Assembly: GCA_037133675.1 (NCBI GenBank)
Contig: JBAXNR010000045.1
Span: 1 to 29,876 of the forward strand
Origin: UBA4132 sp037133675
GTDB taxonomy: Bacteria > Pseudomonadota > Gammaproteobacteria > Methylococcales > Methylomonadaceae
Reading direction: 5' to 3'
Length of the DNA: 29,876 nt
Shown: positions 17,351 to 23,845 of the stretch, in pieces
How the letters are laid out: every line of letters begins with the position of its first letter
How positions within the stretch are numbered: position 1 is the first letter of the stretch
The notes under the pieces: generated by a model
Told to the model about the DNA's origin: nothing
Databases searched by the model: none
The model's input: only the letters and a program-made list of their open reading frames with translations
Program-made: the position numbers and the translations under genes

Positions 17351-19321
17351 TCAAACCTCTTTATCGAAAGAAGTTTTAATGCCTTTGGTAAATTCGGCAT
17401 ATTTTTCTTTAAGATGCGTCACGGCATCTTCTCTTTCAATGTTGTAATCAAGCTGACTTCTAATAAACTCCAGTCGATGTTTATTTTCACGAATAACCTC
17501 TGACCACGTTTTTACCCATATCATTAATCCATCCGTTTTATAAAGCAGTCCACTTTCATTCTTATGTTGTTTTAATTCTTCTTGCGCAAAATCATCTATA
17601 TCATTAGAAATAATCCAAAAATTCCAGCGAGTATTAATGTTTCTGAAACGCTCATCTTTTGCAACAGCAAAGGCATATTTCTTTATTTGTCTTATTTCAT
17701 CGTCCCCTATATTAACCTTTGGGGCTTTAAGCTCAACAACCAAATGCTCTAATTCTTCTTTGTGATTACGAGGAATTGATTTGGAAAGCATTAAATCAAC
17801 TATTCCGCGTGAACCATCAATTAATGTCACGGGGCTATCAATAACAATATCTTGATTTATTAATTCACTGTGTTTTTTTAATACTGTAGTTAATGATTTA
17901 TCACTTACTGATAAACTAAATTCATCACCAAATATCCAAGTATTTTCAGCTAGAATTTTGTGCAATTGGCTTCTTTCTTTGAAGTGCTTTTTAGCCTCAG
18001 TATCAAATATCAGCTCCTCTAAACCTGCTATAAATTTAAGTCTGTCAGAAACTAAGGCTGATGCACTAATAATGGAAGTTAATGAGGTTTCTTTTAATAA
18101 CAGCGCGAACTCGTTGCGCTTGCTATCGGTTAGCTGCAAAACTTCTTCAATAATGGTTTGTAGCTCTTCTGGGTTTTTCTCTATGGCTTGTTTCAACATT
18201 CTAAGTTGAAACTTTTTACCTTTTTTATCATTTTTATCAAAACTGGGTAAATTACGCTTGATATTCACTGCGACAATATCAAACACTTTTCTTTCCGCTT
18301 CTTCTACTGGATTAAGTGCTTCATTCTCATAAGGGTATATTTTTTCTTCCTTCCATTTTTCCAGCTCTGCTTGACAGTCCGCGAGTCTTCTATCAAAAAA
18401 ATAAGTTTGCAAGGTCGATAGTGTATTGTCTATCAGTGGCTTTAAAGGCTCTAATTCAGGAAATGCCAGTAAGTTATCAGTTTGCAAATCTTCAATAAGT
18501 GAAGATTTCAAAAAAGCAGAAAATGAAAAATCGCCGCCAACTTTAAATTGTCGTCCTCGATAGTTTTCTAAAACAAACCCTTTGGAATCACAAAACAATA
18601 ACTCTTTATTGTCTATTTGTGAATTATTCCATTCTAATATTCTTAATTCAACTGCGTGATTAACATCATTATATTCAATATTATTAAGAGGCATTATATT
18701 ATCATTTTTAATAAAATCTTTTAATTCTATTTTTTCACCATTCAAAAAAATTATTACGGGTGAATATCTAATTAAATATAAAGCAAAAATAGATACCAGT
18801 TTTTTAAAGTTCGAGTCAGTTAGGTGTCCTGATTTTTTATAGATTTCAGAAATAGAAACCTCAACACCAGAATAATTTTTATCTGATTCAATTTCCTCTG
18901 AAACTATAAAATAATCCAGCTTATCTGCAAAGCATTCTATTTGATATTCATAAAAAATATTATCTTTTTTATAAATAACTTTCCAAACAACTACTCTTCC
19001 GATTGCAAATGCTTTAAATCTACCTTGACCCTTTTTACCATGTAAAAAACGTCCACTTTCTGTTTTTTCTTTGTGACCTTTCCACGATCCACCTAAAGAA
19101 CCAAACAGTTTCTCGACTTTAGCGTATTCAATACCAGAGCCGTTATCTTTAACAATAACGCTTGTTTGTCCTTGATCGTTCTCATTAAAAAATACCTCAA
19201 CTTTATTGGCATCAGCATCTAACGCATTCCAAATTAGCTCAGACAACGCAACAACAGGCGTTGCTTTTGCTAAGTTAGAAATATGGTCTTTTTGTACGGT
19301 AAGTTTGAAATTTTTTGACAT
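17351..19321 (-). CDS. GHKL ATPase with C-terminal PD-(D/E)XK nuclease-like domain (candidate defence protein)
   Basis: Residues 1-200 form a GHKL (Hsp90/MutL/MORC-like) ATP-binding domain: the N-box SELIWNALDADA (27-38), the DNGSGI motif (59-64) and the lid GKKGQGRF (95-102). A helical middle part follows. The C-terminal third has a PD-(D/E)XK-like signature: Asp509 in GIVDLML, then Glu530 and Lys532 in VVELKAP, preceded by LHKILAENTWIFGDEF, which resembles the start of Shedu/DUF4263 nuclease domains. MORC-like GHKL ATPases linked to restriction-type nucleases are known from prokaryotes, so I infer a DNA-targeting or phage-defence role. It stands alone, convergent with tgpA, and reads as more AT-rich than its neighbours. 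No ribosome binding site is clear before the ATG at 19321. It could instead be a repair ATPase. Confidence 0.8.
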   Translation of the reverse strand: MSKNFKLTVQKDHISNLAKATPVVALSELIWNALDADANKVEVFFNENDQGQTSVIVKDNGSGIEYAKVEKLFGSLGGSWKGHKEKTESGRFLHGKKGQGRFKAFAIGRVVVWKVIYKKDNIFYEYQIECFADKLDYFIVSEEIESDKNYSGVEVSISEIYKKSGHLTDSNFKKLVSIFALYLIRYSPVIIFLNGEKIELKDFIKNDNIMPLNNIEYNDVNHAVELRILEWNNSQIDNKELLFCDSKGFVLENYRGRQFKVGGDFSFSAFLKSSLIEDLQTDNLLAFPELEPLKPLIDNTLSTLQTYFFDRRLADCQAELEKWKEEKIYPYENEALNPVEEAERKVFDIVAVNIKRNLPSFDKNDKKGKKFQLRMLKQAIEKNPEELQTIIEEVLQLTDSKRNEFALLLKETSLTSIISASALVSDRLKFIAGLEELIFDTEAKKHFKERSQLHKILAENTWIFGDEFSLSVSDKSLTTVLKKHSELINQDIVIDSPVTLIDGSRGIVDLMLSKSIPRNHKEELEHLVVELKAPKVNIGDDEIRQIKKYAFAVAKDERFRNINTRWNFWIISNDIDDFAQEELKQHKNESGLLYKTDGLMIWVKTWSEVIRENKHRLEFIRSQLDYNIEREDAVTHLKEKYAEFTKGIKTSFDKEV

Positions 19322-19447
19322 TGGAATAATGGCTTGTAAATTTTAGCGCATGGGCAATTTTACACGAACGGCAAGGTTAACACCATGCGACTAACTTAGA
19401 GAGTAATGCGATGAGGTACGAACGCGCTTGTCCGAGTTGACGCGAAT

Positions 19448-19528
19448 GGTAGTCCCTACAAATTGATGCAGATGAGCCATATTGTAGGAATTGTGTTTTC
19501 CAATCTGCATTGTTTTGTAGGGACTACC
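19448..19528. repeat. 81-base imperfect palindrome (REP/MITE-like)
   Basis: GGTAGTCCCTACAAA (19448-19462) is matched exactly by its complement at 19514-19528. The inside is also partly symmetrical: TGATGCAGAT near 19464 faces ATCTGCAT near 19503. The element sits in the noncoding region upstream of the ATPase gene and contains no ORF. It is probably a dispersed hairpin repeat. Confidence 0.7.
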
Positions 19529-19593
19529 CGCGAGGGCGTGGCACATTGTGTAGCGGAAGTTATGTAGGGATTGTTAAAAGTCCGTTAGACGCA

Positions 19594-19785
19594 CTAGCTG
19601 TTCAACCCAAACCAGTCAACGGAATGTTGGACGGAATTAACGGGTTTCACTGTCGCATTCTGAAAAAAATCCTCTAGGACATATTCCAAGCCATAAAAGC
19701 TACCGTTGTCAAATCCTTGGCAAAAAACATCAAAATTATTATCAAGATTAACATCGGGTGTTTTGTTTTGATTTATTGTTTTCAT
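19594..19785 (-). CDS. Small ORF of 63 codons with strong ribosome binding site
   Basis: An ATG at 19785 is preceded by AGGTGG at eight bases, giving a 63-residue acidic peptide (start MKTINQNKTPDVNLDN, end VQHSVDWFGLNS). It has no signal peptide or membrane helix. The frame extends upstream through two GTG codons that form part of the ribosome binding site. The leader-like Asn/Asp-rich first half and the short C-terminal tail with Trp, Phe and Asn recall precursors of modified peptides (RiPPs), but no maturation gene is adjacent; the nearest radical SAM enzyme is PqqE, over 15 kb away. It may equally be an orphan small protein or a gene remnant. I do not recognise a family. Confidence 0.5.
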   Translation of the reverse strand: MKTINQNKTPDVNLDNNFDVFCQGFDNGSFYGLEYVLEDFFQNATVKPVNSVQHSVDWFGLNS

Positions 19786-19910
19786 TTTTATCACCACCTA
19801 TTTTTTTATCAATTATTGCTGAACGTTGGTCGAATGTTAATGGGTAGTTGCTGAATGTAGTATGAACGGACGAAATAACTTGGTAGTGGTAAAGTAATTT
19901 CAATCTAAGT

Positions 19911-20041
19911 TATAGCTAAAGCACAATAAAATGATGCCGTTCGTGGTGAGCTGTGAGCTTGTCGAACAGTCGAACCACATTCACACTTCGACAAGCTCAG
20001 TGCGAACGGTTTTTTAATCAGTTAAAACTGCTTTAGCTATA
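19911..20041. mobile_element. 131-base MITE with 13-base perfect terminal inverted repeats
   Basis: The ends are TATAGCTAAAGCA (19911-19923) and its exact complement (20029-20041). Inside is a second inverted pair built on GTTCG..TGAGC..TTGTCGAA: the left arm starts at 19938 and the right arm ends near 20008. The left arm carries an extra TGTGAGC, apparently a small duplication. The outermost TA on both sides fits a TA target-site duplication as made by IS630/Tc1-type transposases. There is no coding capacity, so mobilisation must be in trans. A second, partial copy begins at 29822. Confidence 0.75.
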
Positions 20042-20054
20042 GTTACTGGATATA

Positions 20055-20085
20055 GACCTTTCAGGTTTTTAAAACCTGAAAGGTC
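20055..20085. repeat. 31-base near-perfect palindrome
   Basis: GACCTTTCAGGTTTT (20055-20069) is followed by one T and then its exact complement (20071-20085). It lies 13 bases after the MITE end. It can form a cruciform or a hairpin on either strand and may terminate the small gene at 20121-20210, which runs toward it. Short palindromes of this kind are often dispersed in genomes. Confidence 0.7.
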
Positions 20086-20120
20086 ATGAGTAAAACCACT
20101 GTAAGTTGAAGGTCTACACT

Positions 20121-20210
20121 TTATTCATCAGTGGGCATATTTTTGAGAAAAATATGGGCATAAAAAATAGCTACACCAAAAAAACTCGTGAGGATAATAT
20201 CTAATATCAT
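20121..20210 (-). CDS. Small single-pass membrane protein (29 residues)
   Basis: On the minus strand AGGAG (20225-20221) stands ten bases before an ATG at 20210 that opens a 29-residue frame. Nearly the whole peptide is one hydrophobic helix (LDIILTSFFGVAIFYAHIFL) followed by a short polar tail (KNMPTDE). This is the shape of small accessory subunits of membrane complexes such as CydX, CcoQ or KdpF, though it matches none of them in motif. A CRP-type palindrome lies 50 bases upstream and a 31-base palindrome 35 bases downstream, so the gene has plausible regulatory and terminator flanks. The function is unknown. Confidence 0.5.
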   Translation of the reverse strand: MILDIILTSFFGVAIFYAHIFLKNMPTDE

Positions 20211-20259
20211 GGGAATACTACTCCTAGAAATGTAAGTTAACGATTTACCAATTATTTCA

Positions 20260-20275
20260 TGTGATAAATTTCACA
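20260..20275. promoter_or_regulatory. CRP-type operator TGTGA-N6-TCACA
   Basis: TGTGATAAATTTCACA is an exact match to the CRP consensus core, and the symmetry extends by two further bases each side (CA..TG). It lies between the small membrane-protein gene (start 20210, minus strand) and the pmbA promoter region. With its centre at about 20267, a class II arrangement would start minus-strand transcription near 20226. It is too far from the pmbA -10 (20508) for direct activation. A CRP/Vfr-like regulator is assumed, not shown. Confidence 0.55.
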
Positions 20276-20384
20276 TGAGCTTATACGCTATAAAGCTATT
20301 TTCATGCCATAAATTATTATTACCAATAAAGTGAATAAAATTAATTGGTTAACAGAAAGCTAACATGAATGTAAAAAGACTAAG

Positions 20385-20421
20385 GGTTGAAAAAAACCGT
20401 TTGCTATGGTTTTTTTCAACC
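20385..20421. terminator. Strong hairpin with A/T-rich stem
   Basis: GGTTGAAAAAAACC (20385-20398) and GGTTTTTTTCAACC (20408-20421) form a perfect 14-base stem with a nine-base loop. The uninterrupted A and T runs inside the stem let it behave as a bidirectional terminator-like structure. It separates the small-gene region from pmbA. A 25-codon frame runs through it (20365-20442) but has no good ribosome binding site. Confidence 0.45.
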
Positions 20422-20464
20422 ACTGATATGAATTCGGAATAGAGGTGATTAAATCTGTGTGAGC

Positions 20465-20498
20465 ATGACAGCCAGTTCTTTAAAGGACTGACTGTCAT
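20465..20498. repeat. Palindrome related to the one at 7484
   Basis: ATGACAG pairs with CTGTCAT, and CAGT with ACTG, across one mismatch, around a TCTTTAAAGG loop. The sequence ATGAC(T/A)GCCAGT(C/T)CTTTAAA is shared with the hairpin at 7481-7500, so both belong to one dispersed palindrome family. Here it lies just before the pmbA -10 element and may influence that promoter. Confidence 0.6.
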
Positions 20499-20507
20499 TA
20501 ATATCGC

Positions 20508-20513
20508 TATAAT
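20508..20513 (+). promoter_or_regulatory. pmbA: -10 element of the pmbA promoter
   Basis: A perfect TATAAT stands 52 bases before the ATG at 20565. The -35 position falls inside the end of the palindrome (20465-20498) and matches TTGACA poorly. Transcription would begin near 20520. Confidence 0.4.
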
Positions 20514-20564
20514 CAGGTTTAACCCACTATCAATGAGACGTGTTGATTGAAAGTTCAAAAATCC

Positions 20565-21962
20565 ATGAAAGCCGTTGATGATATTGCTATCATGACGCAC
20601 TACAACACTTTAACCCACACAGAGAAGACCGTGCAGAATCCAGAATTAATGAATAAGTTAAAAAATAGCGTGCAAGACATCTTGGACGAAGCTAAACGCC
20701 AAGGTGCGAGCGCGGCACAAGCGGGGCTAAGTCTGCAAGACGGTTTGTCAGTGACCGCAAGGCTAGGTGAAGTAGAAACCATTGAGCATGATTGCAGTCA
20801 GAACTTGGGTGTCACCGTGTATTTTGGGCAATGCAAAGGCTCAGCCAGTAGTACCGATTTATCGCCTGAATCTATAAAAGAAACCGTGAGTGCGGCGTGT
20901 AGTATTGCCCGCTATACCAGTGCCGATGAATACGCAGGATTGCCAGACAAAGAATTATTAGCCACTGAATTTCCCGATTTAGATCTATATCATCCGTGGG
21001 GAATTAGTGCGGATGAAGCCATTGCTTTAGCCATTGAATGCGAAAATGCGGCGCGGTTTTATGATGCTGAAATCAGCAATTCTGAAGGCGCGAGCGTCAG
21101 TAGTCATCAAGGCATTAGTGTATTTGGTAATAGCTTGGATTTTTTACAAGGACGCTTATCGACTCGCCATTCCTTAAGCTGTTCAGTATTAGGGCAACGC
21201 GGCGACAGTATGCAGCGTGATTATTGGTACAGCGTGGCAAGAAACGCGCTGGGATTAGAACCAGCAATTGAAGTCGGTAAAAAAGCCGCAGAACGCACCT
21301 TGCAACGCTTAGGCGCAAGATCACTAACAACGCGTGTCTGTCCCGTGCTGTATTGTGCTGAAACAGCATCTGGTTTATTGAGTGCTTTAATTAGTGCGAT
21401 AAGTGGCGGTAGTTTGTATCGCAAATCATCGTTTTTATTGGATGCTATAGACACGCAAATTTTTCCTGACTTTATTCATATTTACGAACAACCGCATTTA
21501 CTGGGCGCGTTAGGTAGCTCGGTATTCGATAACGAAGGTGTCACTACACAAGCGCGTGACATAGTTAAAGACGGTATTTTACGCGGCTATGTACTAAGTA
21601 CTTATTCAGCGCGTAAGTTAGGCTTACAAACCACAGGTAATGCAGGTGGCGTGCATAATTTAACCATCACCCCCAGTGAGTTAGATTTTGAAGCCCTGTT
21701 AAGACAAATGAACACAGGTCTGTTAGTCACTGAATTAATGGGGCAGGGGATTAATATGGTGACGGGTGATTATTCACGCGGCGCGTCAGGTTTTTGGGTA
21801 GAAAATGGCGTGATTCAATACCCCGTCGAAGAAATTACCATCGCAGGTAATTTAAAAACCATGTTTAAAAATATCGTTGCCATCGGTAATGATGTGGACT
21901 ATCGCGGCAACGTTCGCACAGGGTCAATATTGGTTGAACAGATGTCGATTGCGGGGCAGTAA
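20565..21962 (+). CDS. pmbA: PmbA/TldE metalloprotease-family protein
   Basis: PmbA (TldE) forms a heterodimer with the zinc protease TldD and helps mature microcins and degrade CcdA antitoxin; PmbA itself lacks the metal-binding HExxxH motif, as here. Recognisable blocks are AAQAGLSLQDGLSVTARLGEVETIEHD, RYTSADEYAGLPD, NSEGASVSSHQG, and the C-terminal half TTGNAGGVHNLTI, GQGINMVTGDYSRGASGFWVENG and AGNLKTMFKNIV. The frame opens at TTG 20547, but I prefer ATG 20565 (ATG 20592 is also possible). In the second copy near 29250 the stretch between the TTG and this ATG carries a stop, so it is not conserved as coding. No terminator follows the stop; the tps genes do. The last third is duplicated at 29286-29621. 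Confidence 0.94.
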   Translation: MKAVDDIAIMTHYNTLTHTEKTVQNPELMNKLKNSVQDILDEAKRQGASAAQAGLSLQDGLSVTARLGEVETIEHDCSQNLGVTVYFGQCKGSASSTDLSPESIKETVSAACSIARYTSADEYAGLPDKELLATEFPDLDLYHPWGISADEAIALAIECENAARFYDAEISNSEGASVSSHQGISVFGNSLDFLQGRLSTRHSLSCSVLGQRGDSMQRDYWYSVARNALGLEPAIEVGKKAAERTLQRLGARSLTTRVCPVLYCAETASGLLSALISAISGGSLYRKSSFLLDAIDTQIFPDFIHIYEQPHLLGALGSSVFDNEGVTTQARDIVKDGILRGYVLSTYSARKLGLQTTGNAGGVHNLTITPSELDFEALLRQMNTGLLVTELMGQGINMVTGDYSRGASGFWVENGVIQYPVEEITIAGNLKTMFKNIVAIGNDVDYRGNVRTGSILVEQMSIAGQ

Positions 21963-22034
21963 ATCATATTGTTCACGAAAAATATAAGGTATCAATCCGT
22001 TCGTATTTTTTGTGGACAAACCACTTTTTTTATA

Positions 22035-22063
22035 TTGACCATGCGTAATATCAGGAGTAATTT
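22035..22063 (+). promoter_or_regulatory. Possible sigma-70 promoter of the tps operon
   Basis: TTGACC (22035-22040), a 17-base spacer and TAATTT (22058-22063) resemble a sigma-70 promoter. Transcription would start near 22070, 34 bases before the tpsB ATG. The match is fair, and read-through from pmbA, which has no terminator, is also possible. Confidence 0.4.
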
Positions 22064-22103
22064 GAATCCGTAATTATAATTGAGAAAAAAAAGGAGGGGG
22101 GGT

Positions 22104-23834
22104 ATGAAATATAAACTAGGTGTAGGAATGGGGCTTTTGCTGACTGTTTTTTCTGCTTATAGTGCCGATGATATTGCTATTCATGGTTCTGAACTATTAA
22201 ACCAATCAGGTGGTCTTAGACCCAGTGCCAAACCATTATTAATACCTAAGCCCATACCAAAATCACCAAGCATCGACGTTCCGCCAGAACAACAAGAAAA
22301 ATCTTCTGTGCGGAAAGAGAAAAATTCAAAAGAAATTGTATTAGATACTATTAAGTTTGAAGGCTATAGCGTGTTTTCAATCGATGAACTTGATGAACTA
22401 GCTAAACCCTATTTACATAAGCCAGTAAGTGTCGATGAATTGGATGAATTACGTCGCTTGGTGACGCACTATTATATCGATAAAGGCTATATAACCTCTG
22501 GCGCAACCTTTCCAGTCAATCCGATTGAGGGAAAAACCTTACGGATTAAAATCGTCGAAGGACGAGTAGGTGACGTTGATATTAAAGGGACGGGGTGGTT
22601 GCGGGACGGCTATGTCAAAAAGCGTTTGCTTCCCGATGAAGACGCGCCATTGAATATGAACGAACTTCAAGATCGCTTTCGGCTGTTATTAACAGATCCT
22701 CTATTTGACCATCTCAATGGTCGATTATTACCAGGAGCTGACCGAGGGCTAAGTGTGTTGGATTTGGACGTAGTCCGCGCTCGTCCTTATCAGTTTTCGG
22801 CAATCATGGATAACTATCGCTCCCCATCAATCGGAGCTGAAGCAATTGGTGCTAACGCTTGGGTTCGTAACTTGACAGGTCAAGGTGATGTCATTGATTT
22901 AACGTTTCTTACCAGCAATCCTTTGGGCGGCAAAGGTTTGCAATATTTTGGTAACTGGCTGATGCCGTTGGGCGATTACGGTACTAAAGCCTATTTCTCC
23001 TTTAATAATTCAAATACCTCAATCATCGAAGAACCATTGACGGCACTTAACATTAACAGCAAGACATTTTCAGTTGAAGGCGGACTTAACCAAATTCTAA
23101 TCGATAGTCTTCAGCGGCGGTTAACCTTTGGCGTTGGGGTCGGCTTTAAGCAAAATGAAACAACTTTATTAGGACATTCGTTTTCTTTTATTCCTGGACT
23201 GCTCACAGGGAAAAATCAAGTTTCATTTGTTCGTATCAACCAAGAATATATCGAACGCTGGGAGAAAGTGGTGGTGGCGTTACGCTCTACGTTTAGCGTT
23301 GGCTTGAATTCATTTGGTGCGTCTACCAATAGCAATTCTCTGTATCCAGATAGCCAATTCTTTGCGTGGTTAGGGCAGACACAAGGTATTTGGCATTTGC
23401 CTTATGTGAAAAGTGACTTGATATTAAGAGGCACTATGCAGTTAAGTAATAATCCATTAATGCCACTTGAGCGCATGGCGGTTGGTGGACGTTACACCGT
23501 ACGCGGCTACCGTGAAAATCAACTGGTTAGAGATAATGGCTACACGGGTAGCGCAGAAGTACACATACCTCTATTGGGTGATAGTCAAGCCGAGTACAGC
23601 CTTAAATTAGTGCCTTTTATAGATTATGGGGCAGCATGGAACAATGTCGATATAACACTGGTCAAACCGATCACGCAATATCTTTATTCGACAGGAGTGG
23701 GTGTTCAGTTTCAAGCACCTCATATCAGCGGTGAATTTTTTTTGGCGCATCGTTTGGAAAACAAAACTATCCAACAACATGGAAACTTACAAGACGATGG
23801 TATCCACTTTCAAGTACGTTTAGATGCTTTCTAG
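22104..23834 (+). CDS. TpsB transporter, ShlB/FhaC/HecB family
   Basis: This outer-membrane 16-strand barrel secretes the TpsA exoprotein of a two-partner secretion system. From ATG 22104 (AGGAGG six bases upstream) it has 576 residues: a signal peptide ending YSA, a Pro-rich linker, POTRA domains (about 75-230, from IVLDTIKFEGYSVFS and the ShlB-type GYITSGATFPVN), and the haemolysin-activator barrel. The VRGY motif (Val466-Tyr469) is the family's hallmark loop 6 motif, and the protein ends in an aromatic residue (RLDAF), as barrels do. The frame opens earlier at TTG 22080, but that start would lie upstream of the ribosome binding site. Next come the CHAT and tpsA genes in the same direction. 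Confidence 0.94.
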   Translation: MKYKLGVGMGLLLTVFSAYSADDIAIHGSELLNQSGGLRPSAKPLLIPKPIPKSPSIDVPPEQQEKSSVRKEKNSKEIVLDTIKFEGYSVFSIDELDELAKPYLHKPVSVDELDELRRLVTHYYIDKGYITSGATFPVNPIEGKTLRIKIVEGRVGDVDIKGTGWLRDGYVKKRLLPDEDAPLNMNELQDRFRLLLTDPLFDHLNGRLLPGADRGLSVLDLDVVRARPYQFSAIMDNYRSPSIGAEAIGANAWVRNLTGQGDVIDLTFLTSNPLGGKGLQYFGNWLMPLGDYGTKAYFSFNNSNTSIIEEPLTALNINSKTFSVEGGLNQILIDSLQRRLTFGVGVGFKQNETTLLGHSFSFIPGLLTGKNQVSFVRINQEYIERWEKVVVALRSTFSVGLNSFGASTNSNSLYPDSQFFAWLGQTQGIWHLPYVKSDLILRGTMQLSNNPLMPLERMAVGGRYTVRGYRENQLVRDNGYTGSAEVHIPLLGDSQAEYSLKLVPFIDYGAAWNNVDITLVKPITQYLYSTGVGVQFQAPHISGEFFLAHRLENKTIQQHGNLQDDGIHFQVRLDAF

Positions 23835-23845
23835 GAGAGTCAATA

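Noticed and set aside
20365..20442. 25-codon ORF passing through a hairpin, considered as a leader peptide
   Set aside because: No good ribosome binding site, and the frame consists largely of the hairpin arms.
19448..20498. Cluster of palindromes considered as a CRISPR array
   Set aside because: The palindromes differ in sequence, are unevenly spaced, and no repeat-spacer pattern or cas gene is present.
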